A stretch of 30,000 nt of DNA, from positions 63,351 to 93,350 of the forward strand of contig CAUYUJ010017650.1 in NCBI GenBank assembly GCA_963575745.1, written 5' to 3'. The notes beneath the pieces were generated by a model. It saw only the letters and a program-made list of their open reading frames with translations, was not told the origin of the DNA and made no database searches. The stretch comes from Prorocentrum cordatum. Taxonomy: Eukaryota; Sar; Dinophyceae; Prorocentrales; Prorocentraceae. Each line of letters begins with the position of its first letter. Position 1 is the stretch's first letter. A program made the position numbers and the translations under genes. This document shows, in pieces, positions 9,383-17,529 of the stretch.

Positions 9383-9457
9383 AGCAGCTGCCTCGACCAG
9401 CAGGGGCGACGCTACTATCACTATGCGGCCTTGGACGTGACGACGTGGAAGCAGCCT
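9383..9457 (+). CDS. Half WW domain (exon fragment)
   Basis: The frame reads SSCLDQQGRRYYHY and then AALDVTTWKQP. It contains the G-R-x-Y-Y-x central strand and the T-T-W-x-x-P end that define the second half of a WW domain. The first Trp and strand would lie in an earlier exon; none is present in frame upstream. WW domains bind proline-rich ligands and are common in splicing and signalling proteins. The same frame stays open to 10039, where the following 21-bp repeat reads as proline-rich GPPAELR units. The G/C-third-position evidence instead favours the other frame for that repeat. Confidence 0.6.
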
Positions 9458-9518
9458 TGCGCCAGGTCCGCCGATGCACCTCTCCGTAGCTGCCGCGAGA
9501 AACCAACGGGACCACCAG

Positions 9519-9962
9519 GGCCACCAGCAGCGCTGCGAGGACCGCGAGCTGCGCTGCACGGGCGCCGAGCGGAGCTCCATGGGCCACCAGCTGAGCCACT
9601 TGGGCGCGCAGAGCTACGAGGATTAACCCCTGCTCCTCACGAACGGCCAGAAGAAATTCGAGGTCCACCAGCAGGTCTTCAAGGTCCACCGGCTGGACTG
9701 CCAGTGCCACTCGCCGTTCAACGAGAACCAGTCGAGCTCATTCTGTCACCAGCTGAGCCATCTGGGGCAGCCGCTGGGCTACGAGAGCCACCGCTAGACC
9801 TGCGACGACCACCTGAAGGTCTACCAGCGCCGCCAGCTGAACTACGAGGGCTGCAAAGTGAGCAACCTCGGCCACCAGCTGCATTGCGAGGGTCACCAGC
9901 GGAGCTGCGAGGGCTACCTGCAGAGGTCCGAGAGCCACCTGAGTTACGGGGCACCCAGCTGC
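9519..9962 (+). pseudogene. Heptad-repeat (HQLSYEG) coding tract, locus 2
   Basis: About 21 units of 21 bp are related to those at 5415-5950. In frame 0 they read GHQQRCE, GHQLSHL, GAQSYED, RQLNYEG, GHQLHCEGHQRSCEG and SESHLSY. Third positions are mostly C or G. Two stops interrupt this frame (TAA 9624-9626, TAG 9795-9797), while the frame of the adjacent WW segment is open throughout and gives Pro/Ala/Leu/Arg-rich units. Either frame may once have been translated. Because both loci share the repeat, a duplicated gene family is likely. Confidence 0.5.
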
Positions 9963-10020
9963 GCTGCGACGGCCGCCAGAAGAGCCCCTGCCACAGGACA
10001 AATGGGGCAGATAACTCAAA

Positions 10021-10238
10021 CTGCGGATCCGCGCCATAGAGGCCGTCTGCTATGCGGGCCGCATTTCCTACGACGAGTTCACAGAGCGCATCGCCATTGT
10101 GCACCGCCGTATGAGAGGCCTGCTTACTGCTCTACAGGAACTACCACAATATCTTCGCGTGGCACATCGCGGTGCTGATATTGAAAACGGCCAACCTGGA
10201 GGCTACTGCGCTATCTCGTCTACAGCGTTATCAACACG
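10021..10238 (+). pseudogene. Frame-broken exon with donor-like end
   Basis: Three consecutive coding-like segments use mostly G/C-ending codons. Frame 1 (10021-about 10120) encodes AIEAVCYAGRISYDEFTERI and AIVHRRMRGLL. Frame 2 (about 10124-10200) encodes LLYRNYHNIFAWHIAVLILK and TANLEA, a hydrophobic and probably membrane-associated stretch. Frame 0 (about 10203-10238) encodes LLRYLVYSVINT. The last codon is followed at 10239 by GTACGT, a good splice-donor match. The order fits one exon with two small indels. I do not recognise the family. It follows the heptad tract directly and may belong to the same gene. Confidence 0.4.
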
Positions 10239-10506
10239 GTACGTCATGTACATCGCTACAGGGAAGGTACTGCGTCATTCGTAACCGTTTCGACATCCCT
10301 TGAGTGGCCCCGCTACTTAACCCATACCTTCCCCAGTCATCGACATGTCAGGGTCTCGTCACTCTGTGCGGTCCTTCCCCTACTCTTCTTGTCTTCAGAA
10401 CCTACCGTCGCTGGCTTGCGGCGGTGCTGCCGCTGCAGTAGCCCCGCGGCCTCGCGTGAGGCGGCATTGTTGTGCAGAGAGATGGCCGCGCCAAGGTTGG
10501 GATGCA
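10239..10506. other. Spacer, no gene seen
   Basis: If the donor at 10239 is used, this is the start of an intron. No repeat family or coding stretch was recognised before the TA microsatellite. Confidence 0.35.

Positions 10507-10507
<1 letters not shown>

Positions 10508-10544
<37 letters not shown>
10508..10544. repeat. TA dinucleotide microsatellite
   Basis: About 18 TA units lie between GCATGCA and GTACATG. Confidence 0.95.
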
Positions 10545-10548
<4 letters not shown>

Positions 10549-10566
10549 TGTCTGTGTGAGCAGAAC

Positions 10567-10893
<327 letters not shown>

Positions 10894-11028
10894 ATCGGAG
10901 GTGAGGGGGTGAGATCGAAGTGGAATGGAGAGCCCCCTTACCGGGAAGTCGATTTCGGTTTCGTGTTCGTGCGTGCCGTGCGCGCGGGCGAGGCGAAGCT
11001 GCGTGGGCGGGCGAGAGGAAAGTCTCCT

Positions 11029-11205
11029 GTGGCTGAGGCGCGGCCGGACCAAATGATTCCCTTCCGGCGTCTGGTGGCGCGCGGTGTCCCGCCGGTGTCC
11101 CGGTGTGGCTGAGGCGCGGCAAGACCAAATCATTCCATTCGGGCAGCCGGCGGCGCGCGGTGTCCCGCCGGTGTCCCGCCGGTGTCCCGTCGGTGTCCCG
11201 ATGAT
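11029..11205. repeat. 76-bp tandem duplication with CCGGTGTCCCG minisatellite
   Basis: GTGGCTGAGGCGCGGC begins at 11029 and 11105, and the two 76-bp units match through ACCAAAT, ATTCC, GGCGCGCGGTGTCCCGCCGG. The second unit runs into four 11-bp CCGGTGTCCCG/TCGGTGTCCCG repeats, whose last copy passes directly into the GAT array. Confidence 0.85.
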
Positions 11206-11273
11206 GACGGTGATGATGATAATGAGGACGATGATGATGATGATGGTGATGGTGGTGTTGATGATGGTGTTCC

Positions 11274-11328
<55 letters not shown>

Positions 11329-11914
11329 TTGGCGATGTTGCTGATGATGATGATTGTGATGGTGGTGACGTTGATGGCTTCCCGTTGATGATAATATTGA
11401 TGATGATGCTGTTGTTGCTGATGGTGATGAGATAATGTTGGGTGTCCTGGTGATGTTGATGATGATGATGAGATGATGATGATATGATGATTATGATGAT
11501 GGTGTCCCGGTGATGATGGTGATGATAAGGTTGATAATGATGCTGTTGATGATGACGGTGATGATGATGATGGTGTCCCGATGATTATGATTAAGATGAT
11601 GATGCAAATCATGACGATGATGGTGTCCCGATGCTGATGATGATGCTGATGATTCGGATGATGATGAGGTGATCATGGTTTTAATGATGGTGGCCCGATG
11701 ATGGTGATGATGATGATGATGCTGATGTTGATGATGATGATGGTGTCCCGATGATGATGGTGATGATAATGATGATGGTGACGATGATGATGGTGTCCCG
11801 ATGATGATGATGTTGATGACGATGATGTTGCCGATGACGATGGTGTCCCGATGATGATGATGATGTTGATGATGTTGTTCATTTTGATGATGATGATGAG
11901 ATGATGATGTTAAC

Positions 11915-11978
<64 letters not shown>

Positions 11979-12342
11979 GTGGTGTTCCGATGATGATGTT
12001 GCTGGTGTCCCGATGATGATGATGTTGATGATGATGATGGTGATGATGGTGGTGTCCCGATGATGATGATGATGATGATGGTGATCATGATGCTGGTGGT
12101 GATGATGATGATGGTAATGTTGATGATTCTAGTGATGAGGTGATGATGATGGTGTCCTGATGATGATGATGATGATAATGATGATGATAATGCTGATGAT
12201 GATGATGGTGCTGATGATGATGATGATGATGCTGGTAATGGTGATGATGATGATGATGTTGATGACGATGATATTGATGATGATGATATTGATGATGATG
12301 ATGATGCTGATGATCATGATGATGATGATGATGATGAGGATG

Positions 12343-12392
<50 letters not shown>

Positions 12393-12398
12393 GATGTC
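11206..12398. repeat. GAT array punctuated by GGTGTCCCG
   Basis: About 1.2 kb of GAT-type triplets is interrupted about every 40-70 bases by GGTGTCCCGATG or a close variant. Examples lie near 11502, 11573, 11622, 11742, 11791, 11840, 12004 and 12051. The copies at 11742, 11791 and 11840 are exactly 49 bases apart, so part of the array grew as a higher-order unit. The punctuating word is the same as in the minisatellite just upstream. Confidence 0.9.
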
Positions 12399-12640
12399 GA
12401 TTCTGAGATCGATTGTGATATCGATAGTGAGATCGATAGTGAGACCAAATGTGATATCGATAGCGAGATTGATAGTGAGACCGATTGTGAGATCGATAGT
12501 CAGATCGATAGTAAGATCGATCGAATGATATAGATTGAATGATATGGATTGTGAGATCGATCGAGTGAGATCGATCGAGCGAGACCGATAGTGAGATCGA
12601 TAGTGAGATCGATAGTGAGACCGATCGAATGAGACGTTGG
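12399..12640. repeat. 12-bp GATCGATA-type minisatellite
   Basis: About 240 bases are built on GAGATCGATAGT with variants (GATATCGATAGT, GAGACCGATTGT). It is rich in GATC and ATCGAT. Because the period is a multiple of three, it reads as a four-residue repeat (R-S-I-V forward; S-H-Y-R reverse) with no sign of being a gene. Confidence 0.9.
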
Positions 12641-12644
12641 TTCC

Positions 12645-12761
12645 CCCCCCCCGAAGCTCCTTATCACCCGAAGGGTGGTCGTATAGGTATATATATAATA
12701 TCATATATATATATATGCACAGAGTGAGAGAGAGAGAGAGAGAGACGAATATAGAGGAAGA

Positions 12762-12811
<50 letters not shown>

Positions 12812-12970
12812 CAGAGAAAGAGGAGGAGGACGAGGAGGAAAAGGAGGGGGATGCTGAGGAAGAGGTGGAGGAGGAGGAGCAGGAGGAGGAGGAGGAGGAA
12901 GAGGAGGAGGAGGAGGAGGAACAAGAGGAGGAAAAGGAAAAGGAGGAGGAGGAGGACAGGTGGAGAGGGG
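12645..12970. repeat. Compound C-run, TA, GA and GGA microsatellite
   Basis: A run of ten C (about 12645-12654) is followed by unique sequence, then TA-rich sequence (12688-12717), GA repeats (12722-12822) and GGA repeats (12823-12970). The ORFs across it are made of repeated residues. Confidence 0.9.
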
Positions 12971-13149
12971 GGAGGAGGAAGGTCCCACCCACCCCCTTTC
13001 TGATGCGCGCCGCCCTTCCAGAGCAGGAGGACCAGCACCGGGCAGTCCTGCCAGACGGACACCGTCAAGGACTCAAGCGGTGCCACCAGAAGTGGCGCGC
13101 GCTCCCAGGAAGGAGGGAAGGTCACGATGTAGACCCAGACTTCTGTAGG
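12971..13149. other. Short unique spacer
   Basis: GC-rich sequence with no clear exon. Both strands have open frames of about 45 codons, but neither has convincing codon bias. Confidence 0.3.
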
Positions 13150-13311
13150 CCCAGGCTCCTCCTGCCCCCCTCCTCTTTCCTTCTCGTCCTCGTCCTCCTC
13201 CTTTTTGTCCTCGTCTTCGTTGCCCTCCTCCTCAACTTCCCCCTCCCTTTCTCCTCGTCCTCTTCATCCTCCTCCTCCTCCTCCTTTTCCTCCTCCTCCT
13301 CTCAAGGACAA
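13150..13311. repeat. TCC/CCT-rich tract
   Basis: This is the reverse-strand equivalent of the GGA arrays, purest at 13255-13305. Confidence 0.85.
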
Positions 13312-13649
13312 CGTTGGGGGGCGGTAAGTTCAGGGGGATGCACCGACGCCCTATCGCCCAGTCGTCGCCGACAGGGGCCTGATAGCCCCAGCCTGCCCAC
13401 GAACGTGCGGATTCGGGATGGGGGGCCTGTCGCCGATTCATCGGCGATGCAGCGCCAAGTCCAGGTCGATGGCCCCCCCATGCCGGTTCCCCCCTACTGC
13501 TCCCCTTCACAACTACCAGCGCCACTGGACTGATCGCGATGGCTTGTTTCCTCAGCCTGGTCACCTGGAGGTCCGCCGTGGGCGCTGGGGCCGGCAAGAG
13601 CCGGCGCGGAACGATCAACAGGGTGCCGGGGAAGAGGTCGACAGCTCAG

Positions 13650-13736
13650 TGGCAGGAAGGTCCAGAGGCCCCCAAGAGGCCTCCAAGCGCCTCCCAAGAG
13701 GCCTGCCAGAGGCTCCCAGGAGGGTTCGCTATGCGA
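13650..13736. repeat. GGCCTCCAAG-family dispersed repeat
   Basis: AGAGGCCCCCAAGAGGCCTC followed by CAAGCGCCTCCCAAGAGGCC is a chain of 10-12-bp words. Related chains occur in reverse orientation at 14037-14106 and in forward orientation at 28858-28937. The preceding 13312-13649 is GC-rich with no convincing gene. Confidence 0.55.
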
Positions 13737-13902
13737 GGGGGGGAGCCGTTCGGCGTGGGGTGGGGGGAAGGGGTAGGCCCCTCCCCGATGGGGAAGAGGG
13801 GGGTTGGACGATGGATCGCTCGGAACTGCCACGCCCAGAGGTCTGGTGCGATTTCCTCGTCCCTCCACTCTCTTCCCCTTCTGGTCGACCTCCCTTTGTG
13901 AG

Positions 13903-13971
13903 GACACGGACTCGCTGCAGGACTGGCTGCGCGAGCAGTTCGCGCCGAAGACCTTCCAGGAGACGACGGCG
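13903..13971 (+). CDS. Short exon, possibly polycystin-like channel
   Basis: After a pyrimidine-rich stretch and TTTGTGAG (acceptor AG 13901-13902), the frame encodes DTDSLQDWLREQFAPKTFQE and TT with almost every codon ending in C or G. It is followed by GCGCGT, which would serve as a GC-type donor of the kind dinoflagellates tolerate. The pattern S-L-x-D-W-L-x-x-x-F-x-P-x-x-F resembles the segment early in the extracellular domain of polycystin-type (PKD2-family) cation channels, but 23 residues are too few to be sure. It may pair with the exon at 25886. Confidence 0.4.
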
Positions 13972-14036
13972 CGTCGGCGTCGCCGTCGCCGTCACTTGTC
14001 GAGTTTCGAGGTTGGTTGAGCGTTTCTGGCTGAGCT

Positions 14037-14106
14037 TCTGGAGGCCCCCAGGGGCTCCACGGCTCTGGAGACCTCTGATGTCCTCCAGGGGCCTCTGGAG
14101 GTGCTG
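14037..14106. repeat. GGCCTCCAAG-family repeat, inverted copy
   Basis: GAGGCCCCCAGGGGCTCCAC, then GGAGACCTCTGATGTCCTCC and AGGGGCCTCTGGAGG. Read on the reverse strand it matches the chain at 13650-13736, so the two flank the short exon at 13903 as an inverted pair. Confidence 0.45.
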
Positions 14107-14576
14107 AATACCCCCTGCGCCCTCCCCGCGGCCTGGCGCTCTGCTTTTTGATCGTTCTTTGTTTGCTCCCCTCCTGGCCTGGGTTGCCTGCCTGGACGCG
14201 CGCACGGACTGTCCCGGCCGCGCTGCGACGCAAAAAGTTTGTTCCTGTCCTTCCCTTTTGCTGAGTTTTTATTGGATGAGTAGTTAAGACTGGTCCCCCA
14301 CCCACTGGTGCCGATTGTTTTTTCAATTGAAGTGCCCTCCTCGGCTATCGCACCGTGTTTCTTCTCAGGGAAGGCCTTCAGGGTCACACTGCGATGTCGG
14401 CCCCCAGAAGACGTTAACGACGGCTCCCGTCTGAGACTCTCAGCAATCGCGCTCTCGCTCGCGACGGTCCCGCAACTTCCTCCGAAGCGTGATTTCGCCT
14501 GAGGCTTCCCCTGAAGCTGTGCAGGAGTCGCGTTGCCACCGCTCATGGATCGCGCGGGCGCCCGGGACTTCTCCAC
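14107..14576. other. Spacer, no gene seen
   Basis: Mixed sequence with no extended codon bias and no repeat unit recognised. A T-rich patch lies at 14260-14325. Confidence 0.35.
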
Positions 14577-14739
14577 AAGGGCGCCCTCGAGTGCGCGAAG
14601 TTATTCGCGCTTCGCGCTTCGCGGTTCGGCTCCGATTTCTCCTCATCCTCCTCTTCTCCCCTGGGAGGCGGCGCGAGAGCGCGAAGTTATTCGCACTTCG
14701 CGCTTCGCGCAGCGCGAAGCGCGAAGTTGGGAGCCCTTG
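14577..14739. mobile_element. Short inverted-repeat element A, copy 1
   Basis: A block of about 164 bp begins CAAGGGCGCCC (from 14576) and ends GGGAGCCCTTG, giving 11-bp terminal inverted repeats with one mismatch. The interior carries several CGCGAAG/CTTCGCG words that can pair. TCTCCA lies immediately on both sides (left 14570-14575; right 14740-14745), a likely 6-bp target duplication. A second copy is at 17166-17330. It fits a MITE or introner-like non-autonomous element. Confidence 0.65.
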
Positions 14740-14842
14740 TCTCCAGGACTCGCGATCCCGCCACTGCAGGCATGCACTGTCGTTTATGACCTCCTCCCGA
14801 ATGCCTCAGGCCTCGCGCCCTCGCCCAGGCCTCCCCCACGAC

Positions 14843-15026
14843 CTACGCAGGGCTCTAAGGAGGGGAACAAAACACAGACACAATTCATCGTCGATTCCCC
14901 AGAGAATATGGGAAAATATGGGAAGTGGGGGGAAGACAGAAACCCAGAAAACATGGGGAAATATGTGGAATATGTTTGTTTGTGTGTATCTATTTGTGTG
15001 CCCTGGGGCCCCTTCATCTACGCAGG
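14843..15026. mobile_element. Short dispersed element B, copy 1, with target duplication
   Basis: CTACGCAGG occurs at 14843-14851 and 15018-15026 and brackets a 166-bp body. The body contains ACACAGACACAATT, two copies of a CCCAGA-AAATATGGG-type subunit about 45 bp apart, GTGGGGGGAAGACAGAAACC and a T/G-rich TTTGTGTG segment, and ends near GGGGCCCCTTCAT. The body matches 21243-21399 at most positions. The nine-base direct repeat is a clear insertion footprint. The ends are weakly inverted (AGGAGGGG and GGGGCCCC with ACACA inside). Confidence 0.75.
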
Positions 15027-15330
15027 ACTCGGGCGTCACCGTCCCACGGGGCCGGCCAGGCCCGCCCGTCGGGGTCCCCCCGCTCCACCCGCCCGCTTTG
15101 GCGCCCCGCCCGCCCCGGCCCGCCCGTTGGGGCCCGCCCGCCCGCCCGTCCGCCTGCTCTGGCAGGCCCGCCCGCATCGAGGCCTCGCCCGACCGGCTCT
15201 CGCCCGACAGGGCGCTCCCGCCCCCCCCCCCGACCCTCCCCGGCCCTTTGGGGTCCGCCCGCCCGATCTGCCTCCCGTTTTGGGTCGGCCCGCCCGGCCC
15301 GCTGCGGAGTAGCCCGTCGGGGTTTGCCGA
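15027..15330. repeat. GCCCGCCCG-rich low-complexity region
   Basis: About 300 bases of C/G-rich sequence are built on GCCCGCCCG and GGCCCGCCC words and include a run of ten or more C near 15222. All frames give Pro/Arg/Ala-rich low-complexity peptides. Confidence 0.85.
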
Positions 15331-15338
15331 GTGCGCGA

Positions 15339-15405
15339 GTTTTTTTTTTTGTTTTTTGTTGGGGGTGTTTTGTTATATATATATATATATATACATATAT
15401 ATATT

Positions 15406-15436
<31 letters not shown>

Positions 15437-15437
15437 G
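15339..15437. repeat. T-run and TA microsatellite
   Basis: A T-rich stretch with GTTTTTT is followed by about 65 bases of TA repeats broken by TACATA and TTTATA. Confidence 0.95.
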
Positions 15438-15735
15438 CACGTATCCGTTGTGTCGTAACCCATGGCCACCGCGATGCAGCAAGCATAGCTTTTGGGCCAC
15501 CCGACGGGGGCGGTGGCCAGGGGTGTTCCACGGGCTCGTTCGGGCCCAGACTGTGTGGACCCCTCAGGCGAAACGCTCATGTGGCCCAGCAGGCGAGTGA
15601 TCTCTCGCAATCAGCCCCATGCTGACCGCGTGCGGCAGGCACGGCTTCTTCTGGGGCCCGTTCGCGCTCATATATCGTGGGCAACCATCGGGCACCTCCA
15701 CTGCCAGACCCCGTGACGAGTGTCCACGTTTACGG
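15438..15735. other. Spacer with a 10-bp inverted repeat
   Basis: TGGCCACCGC (15463-15472) is perfectly repeated in reverse complement as GCGGTGGCCA (15510-15519). No gene is seen, although frames of up to 75 codons exist. Confidence 0.45.
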
Positions 15736-15739
15736 AAAC

Positions 15740-15935
15740 AGTGATCCGTTCGCATTCAAATCTTCGCACAGCGAGAGCCACTCGCATCTAGCCTCCAGAC
15801 CCATTCGCGTCCATGCGCACTCGTAGCCAGACGCATTCGCATCCAGGCGCTCATACGCAGACTCACTCATACTCTGACACGCGTAATTAGACTTGCTCAC
15901 AGACCCACGTACACTCAGACACTCAGAACGAGCGG
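15740..15935. repeat. Degenerate CATTCGCATCCAGA minisatellite
   Basis: Words such as CATTCGCATCCAG, CATTCGCGTCCA, CACTCGCATCTAG and CACTCGTAGCCAGACG recur about every 12-15 bases. They decay to the right into CACTCAGACACTC. No reading frame is favoured. Confidence 0.6.
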
Positions 15936-16094
15936 GCTACAATATTGAAGCACGTATCTATGGGGATCCCCGCGCCGAGTACTTTGATTTACTTGACTGA
16001 GTTCCCTCCCCAGCCTCGCTTGTTCAATTTGCTTGATTTACGTATGTGTGTTACTTACCCCTGCACTCGTGCTAAACAGTCCAGCGCGCACCGT

Positions 16095-16119
16095 GCCCTC
16101 ATCATCGTGATTCTCGCTG

Positions 16120-16151
<32 letters not shown>

Positions 16152-16302
16152 GTCGTCATGGTCGACGTTCTCGTAGTGATGGTGGTGGTCGTGGTGGTGG
16201 TGATCTTCGTCGTCGTCGTCGCAGTCGTCATTGTCCTCGTGGTCGACGTTGTCGCCCTCGTCGCCCTCGATGTCGTCGTCGTTGTCGTCGCTGTCCCTTC
16301 GA
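16095..16302. repeat. GTC/TCG trinucleotide array
   Basis: About 200 bases of GTCGTCGTC with CTC, TTC and GTG variants. The Asp-rich reverse-strand frame and Val-rich forward frame are products of the repeat. The 15936-16094 sequence before it shows no gene. Confidence 0.9.
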
Positions 16303-16483
16303 AGTGAACTATATAACCGCATGGGATGTTTAGAGCCGAAGAAGGGGTGGTTGGGTGGGGCGTTGCAGTGAGGCGGGGCATTCGGGCGAGGGGGGGGGGC
16401 GCTTACTGTGGCTGCAGGAAGAAAGCACGGAGGATGCGTTGTCCAGGGAGGCTTTCCCCCAAGGGTGCCGTCCGCCACTGCAG

Positions 16484-16616
16484 GTTTGTCCAGGGGGTCG
16501 CCCCGGCGAGCTCTGCCGCAGCATGGTCTTGTTCGCACGTTGCGGGTGCCAGATCTCGCAGGCGATGGGCGCGCGCAGCGTTGTGCTCTTCAGCATCGCT
16601 CAACCGACCCCTATCC
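16484..16616 (+). CDS. Possible exon, unknown product
   Basis: After CACTGCAG (acceptor-like, 16476-16483) the frame encodes PGELCRSMVLFARCGCQISQ then AMGARSVVLFSIAQPTPIL with mostly G/C-ending codons. It runs into the 162-bp inverted-repeat element that starts at 16617, so that element may mark the exon edge or have inserted into it. The Cys-rich, hydrophobic composition gives no family match. Confidence 0.3.
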
Positions 16617-16786
16617 TTAAGTCGGGCCTGCCCCTCTACAGGAGGAATATTCAGAAATACTAAAAAAGTAGTCTGGGGACGATGTTTTTTGAATATTTTT
16701 GCCTATTTGGGGGTATCTTGGGGGTATTTTTCATTCTTCGCCCAAAATCCCCCTGTATGGGGGACACGCCCGACTTAACCCTATCC
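16609..16786. mobile_element. 162-bp MITE-like element with 8-bp target duplication
   Basis: The element at 16617-16778 begins TTAAGTCGGGC and ends GCCCGACTTAA, perfect 11-bp terminal inverted repeats. The match continues imperfectly inward for about 30 bp (CTGCCCC-CTACAGG against CCTGTA-GGGGGACAC). CCCTATCC lies directly outside both ends (16609-16616 and 16779-16786) as an 8-bp target-site duplication. The interior is AT-rich and non-coding. An 8-bp duplication fits hAT-type and introner-type insertions. TTAA at the ends could also suggest piggyBac, but the outer 8-bp repeat argues that TTAA is part of the element. Confidence 0.85.
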
Positions 16787-17165
16787 CCATCTCCTTCCCC
16801 GTCCAGGCCCCCACCATCTCAGCATCCCAGTTGGGGATAGGCTCCTCGAAGCCCGAAGGAGACGGCCTGTACCCCCCTTCTAGGGGGCAAATCGGCCAGT
16901 GGGGCCTACACTCCAGGCGATGCTTACGAAAACCCAAGTTTTCGGCCAGAGTCTCGATTCTTCTTGATGCTTCAATGTAAATCCCGACCTTTGAATAGAC
17001 ACTCTGGGTTTGACTTCAAACTCCGAGACTATGCATTTCTGAACCCATGATTTCTAGCGCCTTTCGCAGGGTGTAGGCTACGTGATTGGGGACAGGGGCC
17101 GGAGGCGCCGCGCACGGCCCTCTTTGTGCGCTGCGCGCTCCTGCACGCCTCCCTCCCTCCTCTCC
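16787..17165. other. Spacer with small hairpins, no gene seen
   Basis: Short inverted repeats occur at about 16870-16888 (CCCCCC and GGGGG) and 16927-16944 (CGAAAAC and GTTTTCG). No coding stretch was recognised. Confidence 0.4.
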
Positions 17166-17330
17166 AAGGGCGCCCTCGAGGGCGCGAAGTCATTCGCGCT
17201 TCGCGCTTCGCGGATCGGCTCCGATGCCTCCCCGTCCCCCTCTTCTCCCCTGGGAGGGCGGCGCGAGAGCGCGAAGTTATTCGCACTTCGCGCTCTCGCG
17301 CAGCGCGAAGCGCGAAGTTGGGAGCCCTTG
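17166..17330. mobile_element. Short inverted-repeat element A, copy 2
   Basis: This block matches 14577-14739 from AAGGGCGCCCTCGAG to GAAGTTGGGAGCCCTTG, with scattered substitutions and small indels. It has the same imperfect 11-bp ends and CGCGAAG-rich interior. Unlike copy 1, no target duplication is visible. Confidence 0.65.
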
Positions 17331-17340
17331 CGGTAGGTTC

Positions 17341-17470
17341 GTGCCGTGTCGACCGGCGGCGACCCCAGCGCGGGCGTTCAAGGTTGAACGCCGCCGGCGA
17401 CCCAGAATCGATCGATGTTGAACGATCGGACGTCGCGGCAGCGGCCTATCGTTCAAGGTGGAACGGTCCC
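17341..17470. other. GTTCAAGGTTGAAC palindrome region
   Basis: GGCGTTCAA and TTGAACGCC (17373-17392) form a perfect palindrome around GG, flanked by direct copies of CGGCGACCC. A related CGTTCAAGGTGGAACGG lies near 17450. The function is unknown. Confidence 0.5.
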
Positions 17471-17529
17471 TGCGGTGTCGAGAACCAACGACACGAACCT
17501 GCCGTACTTGCCTCTTGCGCGTCTCCTTC

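Noticed and set aside
12129-12992. 287-codon Ile/Ser/Leu-rich reverse-strand ORF
   Set aside because: It is made of successive GGA, GA, TA, GATC and GAT repeats, with no unique core.
16038-16538. 166-codon Asp/His-rich reverse-strand ORF
   Set aside because: The acidic core is the GTC array read backwards; the flanks lack codon bias.
16617-16778. piggyBac insertion at TTAA
   Set aside because: TTAA is at both ends, but a longer 8-bp duplication lies directly outside it, so TTAA is better read as part of the element.
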